Under the pieces are notes generated by a model that was not told the DNA's origin, ran no database searches, and worked only from the letters and a program-made list of their open reading frames with translations. A stretch of 19,017 bases of DNA from assembly GCA_964482615.1 (NCBI GenBank), contig CAYZYK010000014.1:1-19017 (forward strand). Reading direction: 5' to 3'. Origin of the DNA: CAYZYK01 sp964482615 (lineage in GTDB: Bacteria > Patescibacteriota > Minisyncoccia > Minisyncoccales > CAYZYK01). The stretch's first letter is position 1. Every line of letters starts with the position of its first letter. The position numbers and the translations under genes were made by a program. Positions 15,047 to 19,017 of this stretch are shown piece by piece.

Positions 15047-15247
15047 TTACTCAGCGCGCCTAACTTTTGTGGCGTTAGGCCCTTTTGGAGAATCTGCTTT
15101 TTCAAAGGATACTTTATCACCTTCTCTGAGCTCTTCTAGACTTACTCCTTCAAGCTCATTTGAATGGAAAAACAAATCTTTGTCTTCTCCTTCAATAGAA
15201 ATAAAGCCATATCCTTTGTCAGTAATTTTTTTGATAACTCCTTCCAT
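15047..15247 (-). CDS. Cold-shock domain protein
   Basis: Single-domain 66-residue OB-fold nucleic-acid-binding protein of the CspA family. RNP1 is KGYGFISI (11-18) and RNP2 is DLFFHSN (24-30), followed by EGDKVSFEKADSPKGPNATKV, the usual C-terminal strands. It binds single-stranded RNA or DNA and typically acts as an RNA chaperone. The ATG follows TATTCTAATC on the minus strand, with no Shine-Dalgarno, so the transcript may have a very short leader. It has its own terminator downstream. Upstream lies candidate RNA 2, transcribed in the same direction. Confidence 0.93.
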   Translation of the reverse strand: MEGVIKKITDKGYGFISIEGEDKDLFFHSNELEGVSLEELREGDKVSFEKADSPKGPNATKVRRAE

Positions 15248-15360
15248 GATTAGAATAATTTAATTTTAATTTAGAATCTTTAAGAAAATCGACTAGGCCT
15301 TCATCAGAAACTATTTATGAATGAATGCTAACACATAAAGAAAAATCAATCAACTCATTT

Positions 15361-15400
15361 AAAAAGAAAGGGGCCCGTGTCTCAAAAAGCACACAGGCCC
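15361..15400 (-). terminator. Intrinsic terminator of candidate RNA 2
   Basis: GGGCC-GTGT (15371-15375, 15377-15380) pairs with ACAC-GGCCC (15391-15394, 15396-15400) with one internal mismatch and a ten-base loop. On the minus strand it is followed by CTTTCTTTTT. Confidence 0.82.
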
Positions 15401-15598
15401 ATGAGTCGTAAAGGTGGCTTCTGTTCCAAGGACTCTCGCTGGGTTTGTCTTTCAAGACGAGAGTGCCACAAGGCACCTAAGATTAGCCCTATCTCACAGA
15501 AGGTGCCTTCCCGTGCGTCTGTAGCTACAGCAGCATTCATTCTCCCTTCTAACCCTGCATTTAAGGGCTTTCAAGAGTAGAAGGTTTACCCAGCACTA
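15365..15598 (-). ncRNA. Candidate structured noncoding RNA upstream of csp
   Basis: About 235 bases on the minus strand between a TTGACA-17-TACACT promoter and an intrinsic terminator, much richer in G+C than its flanks. Helices visible: 7 bp between 15545-15551 and 15578-15584 with a CCCT/AGGG inner stem (15553-15556 with 15564-15567); a perfect 9-bp helix 15470-15478 with 15501-15509, capped by a 4-bp helix (15480-15483 with 15491-15494); and a 7-bp helix 15432-15438 with 15458-15464 with an inner GTCT/AGAC. The cap loop at 15485-15490 is complementary to 15564-15569, so a long-range or pseudoknot contact is possible. CTTGAAAG occurs twice. The size and compact fold recall large bacterial RNAs such as the raiA motif, but that is a guess. 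A 52-codon ORF lies inside; see rejected items. Confidence 0.72.
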
Positions 15599-15604
15599 AT
15601 CACA

Positions 15605-15633
15605 AGTGTATCATATTATCAAAAGTTTGTCAA
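15605..15633 (-). promoter_or_regulatory. Sigma70-type promoter for candidate RNA 2
   Basis: Minus-strand TTGACA (complement of 15628-15633), a 17-base spacer, then TACACT (complement of 15605-15610). The predicted start near 15598 sits at the edge of the structured, GC-richer segment. Confidence 0.78.
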
Positions 15634-15695
15634 TAGTTTTTGGGTAATGATACATACTTTTTGCACTTTTTTAATAAACTTATGTATATCTCCCT

Positions 15696-15861
15696 TCAAA
15701 ACAAGTAAAAGTCGGTTACTTTTTTATCAGTAAGCAACCCCCTTAATGCTTCTGTTTTGGCTTGCTCAACACTAAGTTCTGACAATTCAACATCTTTTTA
15801 GCCAGAAGATATTTTTTTCATTATCTTTCGATGTTAAATAATTAGCAAAATATATTTTCAT
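15696..15861 (-). pseudogene. Small frameshifted ORF of unknown function
   Basis: On the minus strand an ATG at 15861 reads MKIYFANYLTSKDNEKNIFW then LKRC and stops at 15787. One base further along, the +1 frame continues as DVELSELSVEQAKTEALRGL and runs to a TGA at 15696, ending TDFYLF. One extra A in the A5 run near 15797 would explain the break; corrected, it would be a protein of about 54 residues. The first part begins in frame 20 bases after the hydrolase stop. It may be a dead gene, a sequencing error, or two unrelated reading frames. I do not recognise the family. Confidence 0.35.
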
Positions 15862-15881
15862 AACGATCTTCACTTTAAAAA

Positions 15882-16454
15882 TCACAAAACTGATTTAATA
15901 AACTTAACAAAATACTTAGCTTTCTCCTCTGCTCCCTCTCCCCCACTAAAGTGACCCATATCCTCAAAACTTATCAATTCAGCATCTAATTCTTCTGCTA
16001 TTTCAACTCCTTGTTCGTAATTAATCAAATCATCATCTTCAGAATGAACAACAACAAATCTATCTGCAAGTTTCTTTACTTTCTCTGTATCAACAGCACA
16101 ATCAAAGAAATCAGCATAATTACCATCTCTTCTTTTTCTATTCTTTTCAAAATTATTACTAAAAGAAGAAATTAAAACAACAGAATCAATTTCCCTCTCA
16201 AACTTATCCAAATACAAAAGGATAGCTCTTGTACCTAAACTATGACCAACCAAAACTATCGGCTTTTCACTTCTTTTAACCTCTCTTTCAATAATTTCTA
16301 ACCAATCCTTGCTGTGAGGATATTCCCCTCCCGGAAAAATAGGAATTGAGTAATCTACCCCCAATTCATCTAGTTTTTCAGAAATAATCTGGTACTTCTC
16401 TTTTTGAGGAGAAGAATTATGCCCATGAATTAAAATAACTTTTTTATCTTTCAT
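15882..16454 (-). CDS. RBBP9/YdeN-like serine hydrolase
   Basis: 190-residue alpha/beta-hydrolase of the RBBP9/YdeN group. It starts with VILIHGHNSSPQKEKYQ (oxyanion region), carries the nucleophile elbow GHSLG with Ser72, an acidic residue in VVHSEDDDLI (Asp140 or Asp141) and the catalytic His168 in DMGHFSG. The family is cytoplasmic and its substrates are generally unknown. The length and complete triad suggest an active enzyme. No signal peptide is present. It is on the same strand as the broken gene upstream (16485-16781), with about 30 bases between, and has no Shine-Dalgarno. Confidence 0.88.
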   Translation of the reverse strand: MKDKKVILIHGHNSSPQKEKYQIISEKLDELGVDYSIPIFPGGEYPHSKDWLEIIEREVKRSEKPIVLVGHSLGTRAILLYLDKFEREIDSVVLISSFSNNFEKNRKRRDGNYADFFDCAVDTEKVKKLADRFVVVHSEDDDLINYEQGVEIAEELDAELISFEDMGHFSGGEGAEEKAKYFVKFIKSVL

Positions 16455-16484
16455 GTTTCTTAAATAAGTGGAACTTTATTTTCT

Positions 16485-16781
16485 TTAAATTTCTTTATAG
16501 TCTTCTTGTAATTTTTCTAAAATTTGTTTAATTTTTTTATCTCTAGATATTTTTTTAAGATCTTTCATTTTTGAAATTATAAGCTCATACATTCTTTCTC
16601 GAATATTGAACAAATGTATTTTAACTTTTTCATTATCAGAAACAAACTCATTATACACATCAACAACAATTCAAGTAATAAATTATAACGAAGATAATCA
16701 TTGTGTTTTAAATAATCACTAATAACTTTTATCTTTCCATTTCCCGTAAACTATTCTCGTTAAATTAATTAAATTATTCAT
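16485..16781 (-). pseudogene. Small gene disrupted by two compensating frameshifts
   Basis: The ATG at 16781 overlaps the stop of the 489-residue gene. The ATG frame gives MNNLINLTRIVYG; after a shift near 16737 a second frame gives NGKIKVISDYLKHNDYLRYN then LLLE; after another shift at the TTG repeats near 16670 the first frame resumes as DVYNEFVSDNEKVKIHLFNI and ends LQEDYKEI at 16485. The three pieces join into a plausible charged helical protein of about 98 residues. The total length of 297 bases is a multiple of three, so the two indels cancel. This stretch otherwise holds no intact gene. I do not recognise the family. Confidence 0.5.
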
Positions 16782-18243
16782 TTTTTTCAAGATCAACAAC
16801 ATTCCATGCTTCACCCAAATAAATTAAGGGCCTTCCATAACCTAAACGAGTCATAATCAAATAATCTACCTCAGACAGACTTCCCCCTTTAGCACGACAA
16901 TAAGTTTTCATAAGCAAATCTTCAATTTCGTCTTGATTAAAATCTCCTCTTCCGATTATCGAAATAGAATACCATGTCGTATCATCTTCCAAAGAGAGAG
17001 TAAAATCGTCTTTCTTCTCAATAAATTTAATTTCCTCGTTGTATTCCCCCCAAGTCAATCCTTTTTTAAGAAGCGAATAATCCATACCACAAACCGGCTC
17101 CACGCTCGCGGGAAGTTTTTTAAACGAATCTTCAGTTAATACAAAATTATCAAGATAGCTGACATTAGAACCAGTAGCAATTGTCAGCCATTTAGGAACT
17201 AGACAATGTTGTTCAAAATATCCTAAATAACTTTTAGCATATGTAGTACTCGGACCAAAACCTTTCTCAATTGCTGAAAAATATTCTTTACAATCCCGAA
17301 CTTCTATTTCTTCTCTTGTCTCTTCATATCCTTTAACCAACAGTAAGGGCTCATCGTAACCTTCTTTTAAAGCCTTTCCCCCATGCTCTTCGGTTTCGTC
17401 AAAAATTATCATTTTCTTCTCTTCAGCCCACATTGGAACCCACTGAACTTGATAAGTTTCCCGAGTAGAAGATATCACAGAGTCTGCAATTAGTTGAGCT
17501 GTTGTTATGTAATTATTCAATTCTTCAGAATAATTTCCATTATAGATTTTTTCTGCTATTTCTCTATGGGCTACTGAAAGATCACAAGCATTTCCATGTT
17601 CCTCCATTTCAACTTTTTCTTGTTCTTCTAAAATTGGGTCATCTTCCCAAAAAGAATCATCTATTATAATCTCAAAATTGGGATAACTTCTCTTAAAAGG
17701 AGTCAAAACAAAAAGAGAAAGATAAGGAGAACATTCAATATTATAATAAAAAGCAACAAGAATTGACTTTTCACTTAATTTTTTAACAAAAAATATGTTT
17801 TCTTCTCTCAAGTTCATTTTCTCTGCAAATTCAGAAATAGACCAATCAACATCAATCATTTCATCATTCAATATTGGCGAGACAAACTGCCTATAGTCCC
17901 CCGAAACAATACTTATTCTCAATAATCCTTCGGTTCCTACACTTCCAGTAAAAAATAAAGTGCCTGGCCATTCCCCAATGCTATTAATCTCCTTTCTAAA
18001 ACTAATATCCTGCCATTCTGGGGGATATTTAAATTCAATCCCTATCTCTTCGTTTGTGTATGTTTTCAAGTCAACTATTCTTTCTTCTGTCTCGCTCTCT
18101 ACATCTTCTTTTTTTTCAACTGATAAATTCTCTTCTTCAAATACCTTCTCTTGATAAAAAAGAAATCCCCCAATTAAACCACTACCCAAGAGGATTATTA
18201 TTAAAACAGCCAAAGGAAAAGAAATATTTTTGTTTTTAATCAT
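16774..18243 (-). CDS. Membrane-anchored surface protein of unknown function
   Basis: 489-residue protein with an N-terminal signal anchor (about residues 9-30), an acidic linker (32-58) and a large extracytoplasmic part. Residues about 62-77 read TNEEIGIEFKYPPEW, a pattern found at the start of PsbP-like or similar beta-sandwich domains of surface proteins in Gram-positive and CPR genomes. Near the C-terminus GDFNQDEIEDLLM (433-445) resembles the calcium-binding DxNxDxxxD loop of FG-GAP-type repeats. Several Cys occur in the ectodomain. It begins three bases after the nuclease stop (TAAATTATG), so the two envelope-exposed proteins are co-transcribed. No enzymatic motif is recognised. Confidence 0.72.
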   Translation of the reverse strand: MIKNKNISFPLAVLIIILLGSGLIGGFLFYQEKVFEEENLSVEKKEDVESETEERIVDLKTYTNEEIGIEFKYPPEWQDISFRKEINSIGEWPGTLFFTGSVGTEGLLRISIVSGDYRQFVSPILNDEMIDVDWSISEFAEKMNLREENIFFVKKLSEKSILVAFYYNIECSPYLSLFVLTPFKRSYPNFEIIIDDSFWEDDPILEEQEKVEMEEHGNACDLSVAHREIAEKIYNGNYSEELNNYITTAQLIADSVISSTRETYQVQWVPMWAEEKKMIIFDETEEHGGKALKEGYDEPLLLVKGYEETREEIEVRDCKEYFSAIEKGFGPSTTYAKSYLGYFEQHCLVPKWLTIATGSNVSYLDNFVLTEDSFKKLPASVEPVCGMDYSLLKKGLTWGEYNEEIKFIEKKDDFTLSLEDDTTWYSISIIGRGDFNQDEIEDLLMKTYCRAKGGSLSEVDYLIMTRLGYGRPLIYLGEAWNVVDLEKNE

Positions 18244-18246
18244 AAT

Positions 18247-18957
18247 TTAAAATGATTCTAATGCCCTACTAAAATTCTTAGCTTCAGCTTCTCCCGGGGC
18301 ACATAACCACTCCTCCTCTTCAAGCAAATTAATCTTAGTTAAAGAATAGTATTTATCTCCCGGAAGATGATAATATTTCCTACCCAAACGATCAATATTT
18401 CCCTTAATCACACATTCACCATTAAACTCTTCTTCACCGCAAGACCCCCAAAGACCCAAAAACCCACCCTGAGCACTTAAACTACCTTCAACTAATTCAT
18501 TTTGAAACAAAACATTCTGTTTATCAAGGTAAAACCTCCCATAACCTTCTTCTAAAAGCTTAAGATTAACAAAAACCTCCTTCTCTCCCCTATCGTCCAA
18601 AACAAAAACATAAGATAGAACTCTACCAAACCTATCATATTTATCTTTATCATATTCCAAAACAAGTTTTCTCCCAGAAACTAACTCCTCATTCTTCTCT
18701 TTTGCTTCAGAGCCAAAACAGGTCTCAAAACTCTCCCCTTCAAGCTCGGGAGTATCAACCCCCAAATACCTTACCCTGAAAACCTCCTCACCCCCAACTT
18801 CTCTCACCCTTATAGTATCACCATCAATAACCTCAACAACTTCAACCAAATCAACCGAAGAAGGAACCTCTCCCTGATAAAACAAGACTCCCAGAAAAGA
18901 GAATAAAGCGACTAAAAATCCTAGGAATATAGTGAATAAACTTTTTTTATTTTTCAT
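18247..18957 (-). CDS. Membrane-anchored thermonuclease (SNase family)
   Basis: 236-residue staphylococcal-nuclease homologue. An N-terminal TM segment (about 7-27) should display it outside the membrane. The SNc domain (about 37-175) has the catalytic set: Arg63 and Glu71 in RYLGVDTPE with the metal-binding Asp68, Arg112 in DRFGRVLSY, and Asp46 in the VIDGDTIRV strand. A C-terminal extension (about 180-230) carries GECVIKGNID, KYYHLPGDKYY and EEEEWLCAPGEAEA, an accessory module seen after many SNc domains. The enzyme would degrade DNA or RNA with Ca2+; for a CPR cell without nucleotide synthesis, scavenging is a likely use (inference). It is followed by the surface protein with three bases between. 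Confidence 0.92.
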   Translation of the reverse strand: MKNKKSLFTIFLGFLVALFSFLGVLFYQGEVPSSVDLVEVVEVIDGDTIRVREVGGEEVFRVRYLGVDTPELEGESFETCFGSEAKEKNEELVSGRKLVLEYDKDKYDRFGRVLSYVFVLDDRGEKEVFVNLKLLEEGYGRFYLDKQNVLFQNELVEGSLSAQGGFLGLWGSCGEEEFNGECVIKGNIDRLGRKYYHLPGDKYYSLTKINLLEEEEWLCAPGEAEAKNFSRALESF

Positions 18958-18967
18958 TTTTGAATTA

Positions 18968-19017
18968 TTAAATTCTCTCTAAAATATCTAAATATTGTTG
19001 AGGTGAAATACTTAAAG
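18968..19017 (-). CDS. 3' end of an unidentified gene (partial)
   Basis: On the minus strand, from the window edge, one frame reads LSISPQQYLDILERI followed by TAA at 18968-18970, ten bases before the nuclease start. The peptide looks protein-like and the spacing matches the operon style, so it is probably the C-terminus of the next upstream gene. The family cannot be named from 15 residues. Confidence 0.35.
   Translation of the reverse strand, partial: LSISPQQYLDILERI

Noticed and set aside
15382..15540. 52-codon minus-strand ORF (MNAAVATDAREG...) inside candidate RNA 2, with an AAGGGAG-like site just before it
   Set aside because: The purine site is too close to the ATG, the same bases form several long helices, and the ORF ends inside the terminator stem. 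An RNA gene explains more, although coding cannot be fully excluded.
1..19017. tRNA, rRNA, CRISPR array, insertion sequence or prophage
   Set aside because: I saw no T-loop or rRNA motif, no regularly spaced repeats, no transposase and no phage structural gene on either strand; the only recombinase is Xer-type.

Overview
This AT-rich window (roughly one third G+C by eye) looks like a chromosomal segment of a Candidate Phyla Radiation (Patescibacteria) bacterium. The evidence is the compact housekeeping genes, the near absence of Shine-Dalgarno sequences, an aspartyl-tRNA synthetase reduced to 466 residues, small uncharacterised membrane proteins, and a peptidoglycan gene set interleaved with tRNA synthetases. 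TGA is used as a stop codon (for example at the end of the murD-like gene), so the recoded UGA of some related lineages does not apply here. The phylum is inferred from style and content; no rRNA marker is present.

Bases 1-14216 are mostly + strand. The layout is: tyrosyl-tRNA synthetase; a decaying nucleotidyltransferase/HEPN toxin-antitoxin island (1375-2327); aspartyl-tRNA synthetase; a D,D-carboxypeptidase; MraY; a GC-rich insert with one minus-strand gene and its own terminator (about 5807-6215); MurI; a candidate structured RNA with promoter and terminator (about 7060-7335); then a tight run of MurD, FtsW, MurG, glutamyl-tRNA synthetase and a small membrane coiled-coil protein; then a Xer tyrosine recombinase. 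Together MurI, MurD, MraY, MurG, FtsW and the carboxypeptidase supply D-glutamate, build and flip/polymerise the lipid-linked precursor, and trim the finished peptide. Many junctions are stop-start couplings such as TAATATG, TAAATTATG or ATGA.

Bases 14226-19017 are essentially all minus strand and accessory. In transcription order from the right edge: the end of an unknown gene, a membrane-anchored staphylococcal-type nuclease, a 489-residue membrane-anchored surface protein, a small gene broken by two frameshifts, an RBBP9-like serine hydrolase, a second frameshifted small gene, a strongly structured candidate RNA (about 15365-15598) with a consensus-type promoter and terminator, a cold-shock protein, a 30-residue cysteine-rich peptide, and a two-TM protein with a perfect consensus promoter and a true Shine-Dalgarno sequence.

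The most interesting unexplained signals are the two candidate structured RNAs, the GC-rich cassette, the GAD-less aspartyl-tRNA synthetase, and the chimeric HEPN/nucleotidyltransferase remnant.
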